Program-made: the position numbers and the translations under genes
The notes under the pieces: generated by a model
Databases searched by the model: none
What the model was told of the DNA's origin: nothing
Seen by the model: only the letters and a program-made list of their open reading frames with translations
Shown here: piece after piece, positions 7,887-16,832 of the stretch
Position numbering within the stretch: position 1 is the stretch's first letter
How the letters are laid out: the number at the start of each line of letters is the position of its first letter
NCBI RefSeq assembly: GCF_003226555.1
Contig: NZ_QKQS01000006.1
Location: 101,176 to 165,175, forward strand
From: Rhodopseudomonas palustris
Lineage (GTDB): Bacteria > Pseudomonadota > Alphaproteobacteria > Rhizobiales > Xanthobacteraceae
Reading direction: 5' to 3'
Length of the DNA: 64,000 bases

Positions 7887-9305
7887 ATGGTTTGGTGGAC
7901 GACACTCGTTGGCAGCGCGCATCGCGCACATCGTTCGGCGTGGACCCTGGGGGTTGCCGCCGCGATCGGCGTCGCAGCGGCCGGACCGGTATCGGCCGAA
8001 GGACTCACCGACGCGCTGGTCAAGGCGTACCAATCCAACCCGCAACTGATCGCCGAACGCGCCCGCCAGCGCGCCACCGACGAGAACGTCCCGCAGGCGC
8101 TTGCCGGCTACCGGCCACAGCTGATGGCGTCGCTCGGGGTGGGTTTGCAGCAGGTTCGCAACCTGCTCCCCGGCAACACCTTTCAAAGCGATACGCTGAA
8201 GCCGTGGACGATCGGCGTCACCGTCACGCAGACGCTGTTCAACGGCTTCCGCACCGCCAACAGCGTGCGCGTCGCCGAACTGCAGGTGAAGTCCGGCCGC
8301 GAGGCGCTGCGCAATGTCGGCCAGGGCGTGCTGCTCGACGCGGTCACCGCTTATACCAACGTGCTGGCCAATCAGGCGCTGGTGGCTGCACAGAAGGCCA
8401 ACGTCGACTTTCTCAGCCAGACTCTCGACATCACCAACAAGCGGCTGAATGCCGGCGACGTCACCCCGACCGACACCGCCCAGGCTGAAGCCCGGCTCAA
8501 CCGCGGCCGCGCCGACCTCAACGCCGCGGAGGTCAATCTTGCCATCAGCCAGGCGACCTATGCGGCGGTAATCGGCAACCTGCCCGGCAAGCTCAGCCCG
8601 GCCTCCCCGGTCGACCGGCTGCTGCCGCGCAGCCGCGAGGACGCGATCGCGCTGGCGGCGAAGGGCAATCCGGCAGTGCTGGCGGCGGGCTACGATGTCG
8701 ACGTCGCCTCCACGACCATCCGGGTCGCCGAGGGTTCGCTGCTGCCGACCGTAACCCTGCAGGGCAGCGCCAGCCGCAGCCGCCAAGCGGATTCGACGCT
8801 CGGCACCTTGGGCACCGACCAGGCCTCGCTGATCGGCCAGATCAACGCGCCGATCTACGACGGCGGCACTGCCGCCTCGCAGACCCGGCAATCCAAGGAA
8901 CTCGCCGCGCAAAGCAGGTCGGTGCTCGATCTGGTGCGCAGTCAGACCCGCACCGCGGCGATCGGCGCCTGGGTGTCGAACGAGGGCGCCAAGATCGCGG
9001 TCAGCGCCGCGGAGTCCGAAGTCCGCGCCGCCGAGATCGCGCTGCAGGGCGTCGGCCGCGAAGCCCAGGGCGGCCAGCGCACCACCGTCGACGTGCTCAA
9101 CTCCCAGCAGGACGTGATCCAGGCGCGGGCGCGGCTGATCGGCGCGCAGCGCGACCGTGTCGTCGCTTCCTACACCCTGCTCAGCGCGATCGGCCGGCTC
9201 GACGTGCAGACGCTCGGCCTGAACACCCCGGACTATCTGCCGGAAGTGCACTATCACCAAGTCCGCGACGCTTGGCACGGCCTGCGCACCCCGTCGGGGG
9301 AGTGA
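7887..9305 (+). CDS. tolC: TolC-family outer-membrane efflux channel
   Basis: 472 residues from ATG 7887, chosen because AGGAGGG lies about 12 nt upstream and because it gives a normal signal peptide (TLGVAAAIGVAAAGPVSA-EG). In-frame upstream Mets (e.g. 7863) would only lengthen the leader. Two repeated halves carry TolC hallmarks: SNPQLIAERARQRATDE near the mature N-terminus, LFNGFRTANSV, and in the second half APIYDGGTAASQTRQSKE and VLNSQQDVIQAR. Such trimers form the outer-membrane duct for type I secretion and RND or MFS efflux. No pump or adaptor gene is adjacent; the RND/adaptor pair near 20.7-25.2 kb lacks its own channel and could use this one. Confidence 0.92.
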   Translation: MVWWTTLVGSAHRAHRSAWTLGVAAAIGVAAAGPVSAEGLTDALVKAYQSNPQLIAERARQRATDENVPQALAGYRPQLMASLGVGLQQVRNLLPGNTFQSDTLKPWTIGVTVTQTLFNGFRTANSVRVAELQVKSGREALRNVGQGVLLDAVTAYTNVLANQALVAAQKANVDFLSQTLDITNKRLNAGDVTPTDTAQAEARLNRGRADLNAAEVNLAISQATYAAVIGNLPGKLSPASPVDRLLPRSREDAIALAAKGNPAVLAAGYDVDVASTTIRVAEGSLLPTVTLQGSASRSRQADSTLGTLGTDQASLIGQINAPIYDGGTAASQTRQSKELAAQSRSVLDLVRSQTRTAAIGAWVSNEGAKIAVSAAESEVRAAEIALQGVGREAQGGQRTTVDVLNSQQDVIQARARLIGAQRDRVVASYTLLSAIGRLDVQTLGLNTPDYLPEVHYHQVRDAWHGLRTPSGE

Positions 9306-9338
9306 GCCGATCCCTTCGCGCCACCGATCCGAACCGGA

Positions 9339-10238
9339 TCAGTGGTGATGATGTTCACCGTCGTGATGGTGATGGTCGTGGCCGCCGTGATGCTCGTCCA
9401 GCATCGCGAAGTATTCGTCGTCGCGATCGTTGCGGAACGCATCGGCATAGGCCGGCTCGGTCATGCCGCGCCGCCAGTAACCGATCGCCAGCACCTGGCG
9501 GGGACCGAACCCGCGCTGCTTGCGCGCGTGGGCGCGTAGCCGGCGGACGGTGGCGGATTCGCAGCCGATCCACACGAAGCCATCGTCCGGCGACGGCCAA
9601 TCCATGCCGAGCACCGCGTCCTGAATCAGCGTCGAATCGCCGGGATCGACACCGTTGCGATGCAGCCAGGTGAGTTCGATGTCGGCGCGGCAGTCGATCG
9701 GCTGCTCGTCGGCCGGGCCCGGCACTTCGATGAAGGCACGGCCGCGCGCGGTCGGCGGCAGGCTTTCCATGATCCGGGCGATCGCCGGCAGCGCGGTGTG
9801 ATCGCCGGCGAGCAGATACCATTTGGCCGGCGCCACGGTGAGCCCGGCGGGCAGGCCGACGCCGAGCAGATCGCCGGGCTTGGCGTTCCCCGCCCAGCGC
9901 GAGGCGACGCCGTGCTCGTGCATCACGAAATCGACGTCGATCTCCCGCGCCACCGGATCGTAGCGGCGCAGACTATAGGTGCGGAGTGCGGGGCATTTGT
10001 CCGGCGCCGGCCAGATCGGCCGGCCGCCCTCGCCGGCCAGCGGCCATTCCGGCTCGGTGACGCCGGGCGGCGGCACCAGCAGCTTGATGTTCGGTCCGTC
10101 GCCGTAATTCTCGAGTTCGTCGCCGCCGAGCGTGATCCGGCGCATGTTCGGAGTCAGCAGCCGATTGCGCACGACGTGCAGCACACGGACATCGCGGAAG
10201 CGCTTCGGCGCCATCTTCGGTTCGACCACAAGCGTCAT
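9339..10238 (-). CDS. Siderophore-interacting protein (FAD/NADPH ferric-siderophore reductase), His-rich tail
   Basis: About 299 residues. The N-terminal FAD-binding half has RTYSLRRYD and the C-terminal SIP half holds the NAD(P)H-binding fold, as in ViuB/YqjH/FscN-type proteins. These cytosolic enzymes reduce Fe(III) in imported ferri-siderophores to release iron. ATG 10238 has AGGAG 9 nt upstream; a GTG at 10244 overlaps the ATPase stop as GTGA and is an alternative. The last 17 residues contain eleven histidines (HHGGHDHHHHDGEHHHH), unusual for the family and a likely metal-binding tail. It is the last gene of the siderophore operon. Confidence 0.92.
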   Translation of the reverse strand: MTLVVEPKMAPKRFRDVRVLHVVRNRLLTPNMRRITLGGDELENYGDGPNIKLLVPPPGVTEPEWPLAGEGGRPIWPAPDKCPALRTYSLRRYDPVAREIDVDFVMHEHGVASRWAGNAKPGDLLGVGLPAGLTVAPAKWYLLAGDHTALPAIARIMESLPPTARGRAFIEVPGPADEQPIDCRADIELTWLHRNGVDPGDSTLIQDAVLGMDWPSPDDGFVWIGCESATVRRLRAHARKQRGFGPRQVLAIGYWRRGMTEPAYADAFRNDRDDEYFAMLDEHHGGHDHHHHDGEHHHH

Positions 10239-10240
10239 GA

Positions 10241-11068
10241 TCACACACTCCTGTTACGCAGCCCGGCGGCATCGCGATGCGACGGCGATACGCCTTCGAT
10301 GATGATGTGAGGGCGGCCCTGCTCGCCCGGTTCGATCCGCGCGACGACGCCGTAGACGTCGGCAATCGTCGCCGCGGTCAGCGCCTCGGCCGGCGTTCCC
10401 GCCGCCGCGCAGCCGCCATGATCGAACACCACGACGTAGTCGGCCCAGCGCGCCGCCAGATTGAGATCATGCAGCACGACGATCACCAGATGGCCTTCTC
10501 CGGCGAGCCGGCGCAGCGTGTCCATCACCACGATCTGGTGGCGCAGATCGAGCGCGCTGGTCGGCTCGTCGAGCAGCAGCAGGCGCGGGTCGCGCACCAG
10601 CGCCTGCGCCAGACTCACCAACTGACGCTGGCCGCCGGAGAGCTGATCGAGCGACTCCAGCCCGAGGTCGGAAATGCCGAGACGATCCAGCGCCACGGCG
10701 GCCCGATGCGCGGCGGACCCGCCCGGCAGATGCGGCTCCGCCGTCGCCGAGGCGCGCAGCGCGACGATCACCGACTCGATCACCGTCAGCGCCACACCCT
10801 GCGGCAGCGTCTGCGGCGTGAACGCCATCACCTTGGCGCGATCACGCGCCGACAGCGCCGACAATTCATGATCGCCCAGCGCGATCGTTCCGGTCGACGG
10901 CAGCAGGCCGGCGAGCGCCATCAGCAGCGTGGATTTGCCGGCAGCGTTCGGACCGACGAAGGCGATCAGCTTGCCGGTCGGCAGCGGCGGTAACGTCAGG
11001 TCGCGGATCACCGGGCGGCGCGGATAGCCGGTGGATAGTCCCTTGATCAGCAGGTCGGGCCCGGTCAT
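10241..11068 (-). CDS. ABC transporter ATPase for ferri-siderophore import (FecE/FhuC type)
   Basis: 275 residues with Walker A GPNAAGKST, signature LSGGQRQLVSLAQAL, Walker B LLLLDEPTSALD and the H-loop LHDLN. The order and spacing match iron-siderophore/B12 importer ATPases. Its ATG overlaps the permease stop codon as ATGA, so it is translationally coupled in the operon. It powers import through the permease coded just upstream. The C-terminal 20 residues (SPSHRDAAGLRNRSV region) extend past the core domain. Confidence 0.95.
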   Translation of the reverse strand: MTGPDLLIKGLSTGYPRRPVIRDLTLPPLPTGKLIAFVGPNAAGKSTLLMALAGLLPSTGTIALGDHELSALSARDRAKVMAFTPQTLPQGVALTVIESVIVALRASATAEPHLPGGSAAHRAAVALDRLGISDLGLESLDQLSGGQRQLVSLAQALVRDPRLLLLDEPTSALDLRHQIVVMDTLRRLAGEGHLVIVVLHDLNLAARWADYVVVFDHGGCAAAGTPAEALTAATIADVYGVVARIEPGEQGRPHIIIEGVSPSHRDAAGLRNRSV

Positions 11069-12123
11069 TCGCGCCCCCGCCGGATCAGGATCAGCGCCAG
11101 GAAGAACGGCACGCCGATCAGCGAGGTGACGAGCCCGATCGGCAGCACGATGCCGGGAATGATCAGCTTGCTGGCACAGGACGCCAGCGACAGCACCAGC
11201 GCGCCGGCGCAGGCGCTGGCGGGAAGAAAGAAGCGATGATCCTCGCCGACCAGAAGCCGGGCGATATGCGGACCGACCAGGCCGATGAAGGCGATGGTGC
11301 CGACGAACGCGACGGCAGCGCCGGTCAGGATCGAGATGCGTAGCAGCGCGAACAGCTTCAGCCGCCGGACGTTGACGCCGAAGCTGGAGGCACGGTCCTG
11401 CCCCAGCCGCAGCGCGGTGAGCTGCCACGACGACGCCATCGCCAGCGGAAACGTCAGCACGACCACCACCGCGAGCACCGCGACGCTCTGCATGTTGGCG
11501 CGGGTGACGCTGCCCATCGTCCAGAACACCAGTTGCTGCAGCGCCTGTTCGGTGGCGATGAACTGCATGATCGCGACCAGCGCGTTGAAGGTGAAGAACA
11601 GCGCGATGCCGAACAGCACCTGGGTCTGGCCATCGGTGCCGCGCAACCGGCCGAGCACCTGGATCAGCAGCGCCGACCCGAACGCGAACACGAACGCATT
11701 GGTCGAGATGATGCCGATCCGCGGCACGCCGGGAATGCCGATGCCGAGCACGATCGCGAGCGCCGCGCCGAAGGTCGCGGCCGACGACATGCCGAGCGTG
11801 AACGGGCTCGCCAGCGGATTGGCCAGCACGGTCTGCAGCTCGGCGCCTGCCACCGCCAGCGCCGCGCCGACCAACGCGGCCATCAGCGCTTGCGGCAGAC
11901 GAATCTCCCAGACGATCACCGCCGAGGATCGGCTGAGGCTCGACGGATCGAACAGGCCGCGCAGCAGATCTGCCGTCGTCAGCGACGACGGACCGGTGCC
12001 GAAATCGAGCTGCAGCGCGATGATCGCGGCGATCCCCAGCAGCACCACGACGGCGGCGCGGCGGCGCGTGCGCCGCAGATGCCCGGCGACGATCGCTTGC
12101 GCCGGTGCGGTGAGATCGCTCAT
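11065..12123 (-). CDS. FecCD/BtuC-type siderophore permease
   Basis: 352 residues from ATG 12123, overlapping the binding-protein stop as ATGA. About ten membrane segments are visible, with the family signature GGNPLA-like loop present here as VLANPLASPFTLGMSSAATFGA and the coupling-helix region GLVGPHIARLLVGEDHRFFLPASACAGA. It forms the inner-membrane pore of a ferri-siderophore ABC importer, probably a homodimer since only one permease gene is present. An N-terminal basic stretch (RRTRRRAA) precedes the first helix. Confidence 0.95.
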   Translation of the reverse strand: MSDLTAPAQAIVAGHLRRTRRRAAVVVLLGIAAIIALQLDFGTGPSSLTTADLLRGLFDPSSLSRSSAVIVWEIRLPQALMAALVGAALAVAGAELQTVLANPLASPFTLGMSSAATFGAALAIVLGIGIPGVPRIGIISTNAFVFAFGSALLIQVLGRLRGTDGQTQVLFGIALFFTFNALVAIMQFIATEQALQQLVFWTMGSVTRANMQSVAVLAVVVVLTFPLAMASSWQLTALRLGQDRASSFGVNVRRLKLFALLRISILTGAAVAFVGTIAFIGLVGPHIARLLVGEDHRFFLPASACAGALVLSLASCASKLIIPGIVLPIGLVTSLIGVPFFLALILIRRGRE

Positions 12124-13286
12124 CGGCCGCGCTCCGCCGGTTTCGGATCGAGGCTGATCCAGAACGTGCCGACCAGCGGCACAGGCAGAAAGCGGCTGTT
12201 GAGCTCGCGCAGGCTTTCGTCCGGGTCGACGTCCTTGAACAGATCGGGGTGAAACCACTTCGCCATCACTTCGACCGCCAGGAAGTTGAAGGGCACGTTG
12301 TTGAACAGATGCCAGATGCCGTGCACGCGGCCGGTCCGCACCGCGCGCAAGCCGTCGAGGCCAGGTTTGCTCACCACCTTGGCGAGGTCCTCGCGCGAGG
12401 TGGCCGGATCGACGCCCGGCCCCATCACCAATCCGCCGAGCGCCTGCAGATGCAGCCCGCCGGTGCCGACATAGACGTCGGGATCGCGTGCCAAGACATA
12501 TTCGAGGCTGAGCTGACCGCGCGCCATCGTCTCGTCGAGGCTGGGCCGGCCGGCCGGCTGCTTCAGCACGTCGACCGCGATGTTGTGACCACCCGCAATG
12601 TCGATGAATGCGCCGATCGTCACGCGGCCCGGCGAATTGCAGCACTCCATGTGCCCCGCATGCGCGTGCATCAGCACATTCGGTAGCGGCGGCTTGGCTT
12701 CCGCCAACCGCTTGGTGATGCGGTCCATGTGCGACTGATAGAACGCGATGAACTGCTCGGCGCGCGCCTCTTCGCCGAGCAGCCGGCCGAGGATGCGCAT
12801 GCTCGGCACGGTGTTGGTCAGCGGATCCTCGACAAAGTCGATGAACACCACCGGAATGCCGGCAGCTTCCAGCTTGTGGACGACATCGTCCGACCGCCGA
12901 GACGGACCATAACCGCCGCTCAGGATCGCCACGTCCGGGGCTGCGGCCAGCGCCTGCTCGACCGAAAACGTGTCGGGACTGCCGCGGCTGATGAACGGCA
13001 CACGATCGAGGAGTGGGAATTTCGCGCGATACAGATCGTATAGCCGCTCGTCCTGCCGCCGCATATCGGCCGACCACGCCGCCAGCAGCGACGCCGGATG
13101 CGGATGCAGCAGCGCCAGCGCCACGAGCTGCCGGCCTTCGCCGAGCAGGATGCGCTTGACCGGAGCCTCCAGCGTCACGTCGCGCCCGGCGACGTCGTGC
13201 ACGGTGATCGTCCCTGCGGCGGCCGGTGTGGCGATCGCGACCAACAGCCCGGTCATCAGGGCGACGATCAACGAGCTCAGTTTCAT
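12120..13286 (-). CDS. Periplasmic siderophore-binding protein (FecB/BtuF class III)
   Basis: 388 residues from ATG 13286, with a signal peptide (LIVALMTGLLVAIATPAAA). Class III binding-protein features follow: VKRILLGEGRQLVALALL, then PDVAILSGGYG, then the lobe-linking region and the second lobe with GGHNIAVDVLK and LARDPDVYVGTGG. It should capture a ferri-siderophore in the periplasm and hand it to the adjacent permease. The motif HAHAGHMECCNSPG is Cys/His-rich for this family. The esterase gene ends 29 bp upstream, so the run from the receptor onward is probably one transcript. Confidence 0.92.
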   Translation of the reverse strand: MKLSSLIVALMTGLLVAIATPAAAGTITVHDVAGRDVTLEAPVKRILLGEGRQLVALALLHPHPASLLAAWSADMRRQDERLYDLYRAKFPLLDRVPFISRGSPDTFSVEQALAAAPDVAILSGGYGPSRRSDDVVHKLEAAGIPVVFIDFVEDPLTNTVPSMRILGRLLGEEARAEQFIAFYQSHMDRITKRLAEAKPPLPNVLMHAHAGHMECCNSPGRVTIGAFIDIAGGHNIAVDVLKQPAGRPSLDETMARGQLSLEYVLARDPDVYVGTGGLHLQALGGLVMGPGVDPATSREDLAKVVSKPGLDGLRAVRTGRVHGIWHLFNNVPFNFLAVEVMAKWFHPDLFKDVDPDESLRELNSRFLPVPLVGTFWISLDPKPAERGR

Positions 13287-13315
13287 GTTCTCTTCTCTCT
13301 CGGTTCGGCCGATCA

Positions 13316-14251
13316 TCACGGCCGCCGTGCCAGCGCGAAGCCGACCGCACGGCTCAGGGCGGCGGGAACCACCGAGCCGTGGTCCTCGCCGGCGAACATC
13401 GCAAAGCAAACTTCGGGCCCCTGCCCCGGCAACGCGGCCAGCCAATCGGATAGTTCGCGCGCGTTGTCGACCATCCGGTTGCGCCGCTTCCACGCCGCGC
13501 GCGTCGCCGTCTCCGCAGCGCTCGCTTCGGCGACCGTCAGCCGCTGTTCGAGCTCGCCGATCGTGACCAGCACCTTGGCATCGACGCCGGTGGTGCGGAC
13601 CAGCTCCGCGAACGCCGCGACATAGTCGTCGGCGACGTAGCGATGCCACCAGATCGATGGGCTCGCAGCGATATAGTGACTGAACGCATCCGGACGGGTG
13701 AACAGCGCGTGCAGCGCGAACAGTCCGCCGAACGAATGGCCGAACAACGCCTGCCGCTGCGGGTCGACCGGAAATTTCCGCGCGATCAAAGGCCGCACGA
13801 CATCGAGCAGGAAGGCGAGAAACGTGTCGGCGCCACCGACTGTCCCCCAGCGCGATCCGTCCGGCCGCGGCGGCAGCTCGGTCGCGGTCACCGGCGGCGT
13901 GTAATCGGCCGCCCGGCGGTCGAGATCGAACGGCTGATCACCGGGATAGCCGATCGCGACGACGACCGCCGGAACGATCCCGGTGGACTCCGGTTTGCGC
14001 GAGCGCATTCCGACGATCTCGGCGGCGGTGCCGAACGCCGCATTGCCGTCGAGCAGATACAGCACGGGATAGCCGGCGGCATCGGCAGGCGGCCCGACCG
14101 GCGCCGCGATCATCAGATCGTAAGGCTGTCCCTGGGCGGAGACGACCCGGATCCGCTCGCTGCCGGGCACGACATAACCAGGCCCGACAGGCGGACGGTC
14201 AGCCTCCTCCGGCACGGCACGCACGCTCGATGTCTGTCCGATCGCATTCAT
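13316..14251 (-). CDS. Alpha/beta hydrolase esterase, putative siderophore esterase (Fes/IroE-like)
   Basis: 311 residues with the nucleophile elbow GHSFGG (Ser173) and a C-terminal GEDHGSV supplying the probable catalytic His. The middle segment DTFLAFLLDVVRPLIARKFPVD is typical of the esterase family that includes enterobactin and salmochelin esterases. No clear signal peptide is seen, so it is probably cytoplasmic. Position between the TonB receptor (10 bp upstream) and the ABC importer suggests it cleaves an imported ester-type siderophore to free its iron, working with the SIP reductase. The exact substrate is unknown. Confidence 0.85.
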   Translation of the reverse strand: MNAIGQTSSVRAVPEEADRPPVGPGYVVPGSERIRVVSAQGQPYDLMIAAPVGPPADAAGYPVLYLLDGNAAFGTAAEIVGMRSRKPESTGIVPAVVVAIGYPGDQPFDLDRRAADYTPPVTATELPPRPDGSRWGTVGGADTFLAFLLDVVRPLIARKFPVDPQRQALFGHSFGGLFALHALFTRPDAFSHYIAASPSIWWHRYVADDYVAAFAELVRTTGVDAKVLVTIGELEQRLTVAEASAAETATRAAWKRRNRMVDNARELSDWLAALPGQGPEVCFAMFAGEDHGSVVPAALSRAVGFALARRP

Positions 14252-14260
14252 GCCGAGCTG

Positions 14261-16639
14261 TCACCACCGATACCGCAGCGTCGCCAGCACCGTGCGGCGC
14301 AGGCCGTAGTAGCAGCCGGCATCGAAGCTGGTGCCGACGCCGCACGAGGCGACATAGACCTTGTCGAACAGGTTGCTGGCGTTGATCGAGAACCGTGTCC
14401 CCTTCATCGACGGAGACAGATAGCCGAGATCGTAGTGCAGCGCCGCGTCCGCCACGGTGAAGCTCGGAACCACCAGGGTGTTGGTCGAATTGCCGAAGCT
14501 CTCGCCGACATAGCGCACGCCGGCACCGAGGCTCAGTCCGCCGAGCGGACCCGAGGCCACATGCTTAAAGTGATACATGCCCCACAGCGCCGCCATATGC
14601 TCCGGCACCTGCACCGGCCGCTTGCCGAGCTCCGCGGCGGTGTTGGTCGCGGTGATCTTCATGTCCTGGTAGGTGTAGGAGCCGATCAGATCGAGTCCGA
14701 ACGCGAGGCTGCCTTTCACCTCGACCTCGACGCCGCGCGTCCGCACCTCGCCGGTCTGGACGTTGCAGCGCGCGGTGGCACTCGCGCAACCGATGTGGGT
14801 CGGGTCCGGATCAGGCGTCTGCACGTTCTGCTGGGTCAGCTCGTAACCGGCGACCGTCGCCAGCAACTGGCCCGGCAACTCGTATTTCAAACCGCCTTCG
14901 ATCTGCTCGCCTGTGGTCGGCTTGAACGCCGTCTTGTCGTAGCTCAGCACCGTGCCGGTCACCGGCTCGAACGAGGTCGAGTAGCTGACATACGGGGCAA
15001 AGCCGCTGTCGAAATGATACAGCGCGCCGACCCGATAGGTCCAGGCGTCGTCGGATTGCGACGCCAGGGTCCGGGCATTGGTGGCCAGCGTGGTCTGCCG
15101 ATAGTCGAAGCCGGCGTGATCGTGGCGTCCGCTCACCATCAGCACCAGCCGGTCGAACTTGATCTGGTCCTGCAGATACACGCCGAACTGGGTGTTGACC
15201 TGGGAGGCGTCGGTTTGGAACGCGGGCGGCGCCGTGATCGTGCCGTAGACCGGATTGAGAAAGTCGATCGTCGGGACCGCCGTCGACGACCCGAGCAGCC
15301 GCGAGGCGTCGGCGTACTGATAGTCGACACCGAACAGCACGGTGTGGCTGAAGGCCCCGGTCAGGAACTTGGCTTCGGCCTGATTGTCGATCGCAAAGGT
15401 GTCGACCTGCTCGACCACTTTGGATTTCGATCGGGTCAGGGTGTGCAGATTGGCGCCGAAGCCGCTGACCGACACGCCCTGAAAATCGGTGGCGAGGTTC
15501 ATGTAGCGGACGTTCTGCCGGACGGCGAACGCATTGTTGAAGCGGTGTTCGAACTGATAGCCGACCGACGCCTGTTTGCGGCTGAACACTTCATAGGTCG
15601 GATCGCCGGCGTTGAAACTGGTCGGGATCTGGCCGAACGGGTTGGACTCGACCGTACCGCGCTGCGGCAGGAACACGCTGTACCAGCTGTTCGGATCGTA
15701 GGTGTAGTTCGCCAGCACCGTCAGCGAGGTGTTGAGGCTGGGCCGATAGGTCAGCGCCGGCGCGATCATGTAGCGCTGGTCCTTGGTGTCGTCGACCTGG
15801 GTGCCGGAGTCGCGCACCAGCCCGGTCATTCGATACAGCCACTTGCCCTCGGCATCGGCCGGCCCGCCGAAATCGAACGTCGCCTGCTTGCGATCCCACG
15901 ATCCGCCGCTGAGTTCGATCTCGCCGAACGCCTTTTCGGTCGGCTTCTTGCTGACGAGGTTGACCAGGCCGCCGAGGCTCGACTGGCCGTACAGGATCGA
16001 CGCCGGCCCGCGCAGCACCTCGATGCGTTCTAGGCCGTAGGAGTCCACGGTCGGCACTGCGAACGAGATGCCGCGCTGCAGTTTCAGCCCGTCCTGGAAG
16101 CCGACGAAGTTCTGCAGCACCCCGTTGTTGTTGCCGAAGCCGCGGACCGGAACGATGTCGTAGCGGCTGGAGGGACGCAGATCGACGAAGGTGCCGGCGG
16201 TGTAGCGCAACGCCTGCGATACGCTCTGGGCGCCCTGATCGCTGATCTGATCGCGGGTCACCACCGACACCGACGCCGGCGTTTCGATCAGCGGCGCATC
16301 GGTCTTGGTGCCGGTGGCGCTGCGGCCGGCGACATAGCCGGCGACCGGCCCGGTCGCGGTCTCCGCCGCGCTGGTGGCGGTCGCCGCGGTCGGCGGCGCG
16401 GCCGTCGTGGTGCGGCTGCGCTGGGGCCGGACCGCGGCGCGATTGGCGCTGCGCGCGGGTTGCGGTCGGGCCGCCGGACGAGCGCGGCTCGGCGCATCGA
16501 CAACCACCGCAGGCAGCGACGACCGCGACGCCGACGGCGTTGCCGTCTGGGCATGGCCGTCCGCCGGCACCGCCAACGTCACCGCCAATCCACCGACGGC
16601 CGCCAGCCATCCCCGCGCCGCCATGCCCCGCTCCTGCAT
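14261..16639 (-). CDS. TonB-dependent siderophore receptor
   Basis: About 792 residues from ATG 16639 (GGGGA 7 nt upstream); ATG 16624 with AGGAG 6-7 nt upstream is an equally good start. Signal peptide is followed by a long Arg/Pro/Ala-rich region, then the plug with ETPASVSVVTRDQI and VRGFGNNNG of the siderophore-receptor subfamily, then the barrel ending ATLRYRW. It leads the operon of esterase, binding protein, permease, ATPase and reductase, so it is the outer-membrane entry point of one import route. No siderophore biosynthesis genes are nearby, which hints at uptake of siderophores made elsewhere or by others. Its leader resembles that of the next receptor gene. Confidence 0.95.
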   Translation of the reverse strand: MQERGMAARGWLAAVGGLAVTLAVPADGHAQTATPSASRSSLPAVVVDAPSRARPAARPQPARSANRAAVRPQRSRTTTAAPPTAATATSAAETATGPVAGYVAGRSATGTKTDAPLIETPASVSVVTRDQISDQGAQSVSQALRYTAGTFVDLRPSSRYDIVPVRGFGNNNGVLQNFVGFQDGLKLQRGISFAVPTVDSYGLERIEVLRGPASILYGQSSLGGLVNLVSKKPTEKAFGEIELSGGSWDRKQATFDFGGPADAEGKWLYRMTGLVRDSGTQVDDTKDQRYMIAPALTYRPSLNTSLTVLANYTYDPNSWYSVFLPQRGTVESNPFGQIPTSFNAGDPTYEVFSRKQASVGYQFEHRFNNAFAVRQNVRYMNLATDFQGVSVSGFGANLHTLTRSKSKVVEQVDTFAIDNQAEAKFLTGAFSHTVLFGVDYQYADASRLLGSSTAVPTIDFLNPVYGTITAPPAFQTDASQVNTQFGVYLQDQIKFDRLVLMVSGRHDHAGFDYRQTTLATNARTLASQSDDAWTYRVGALYHFDSGFAPYVSYSTSFEPVTGTVLSYDKTAFKPTTGEQIEGGLKYELPGQLLATVAGYELTQQNVQTPDPDPTHIGCASATARCNVQTGEVRTRGVEVEVKGSLAFGLDLIGSYTYQDMKITATNTAAELGKRPVQVPEHMAALWGMYHFKHVASGPLGGLSLGAGVRYVGESFGNSTNTLVVPSFTVADAALHYDLGYLSPSMKGTRFSINASNLFDKVYVASCGVGTSFDAGCYYGLRRTVLATLRYRW

Positions 16640-16768
16640 CACTCGATCCCCACTTGCTGATGAAGCTGATGAGCAGGATCAGTTACGGCAGGTGCTGCAG
16701 CGCAGCCATACCGGGAGTTCTGCGCAGCCGCGATTCTTCTCTGCCAGAACGTGGAATCGTTCCAATCC
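16640..16768 (-). promoter_or_regulatory. Promoter/leader of the siderophore operon, shared with the second receptor
   Basis: The 129 bp upstream of the receptor start align with the 127 bp upstream of the receptor at 16833-18968. The most conserved block is 16732-16768 (29 of 37 positions identical to 19059-19095). Blocks near AGTTACG, GCCAT and GGGAGT and the start-proximal GTGGGGA...GAGTG are also shared. A divergent PchR-like AraC gene nearby makes it the likely activator at both sites. Confidence 0.65.
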
Positions 16769-16832
16769 ACACCGACCCGCTCCGCAGTTGAGTGACGCCG
16801 CTTGCATGGACAGCCTGACCAGTCAGCCCCGC

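Noticed and set aside
9339..9395. His-rich tail as an expression-tag artefact
   Set aside because: It is encoded with mixed His, Asp, Gly and Glu codons and continues naturally from the conserved SIP C-terminus; not a vector tag.
13643..16033. 796-codon plus-strand frame
   Set aside because: Lies opposite the esterase and siderophore receptor, with no motif and unnatural composition.
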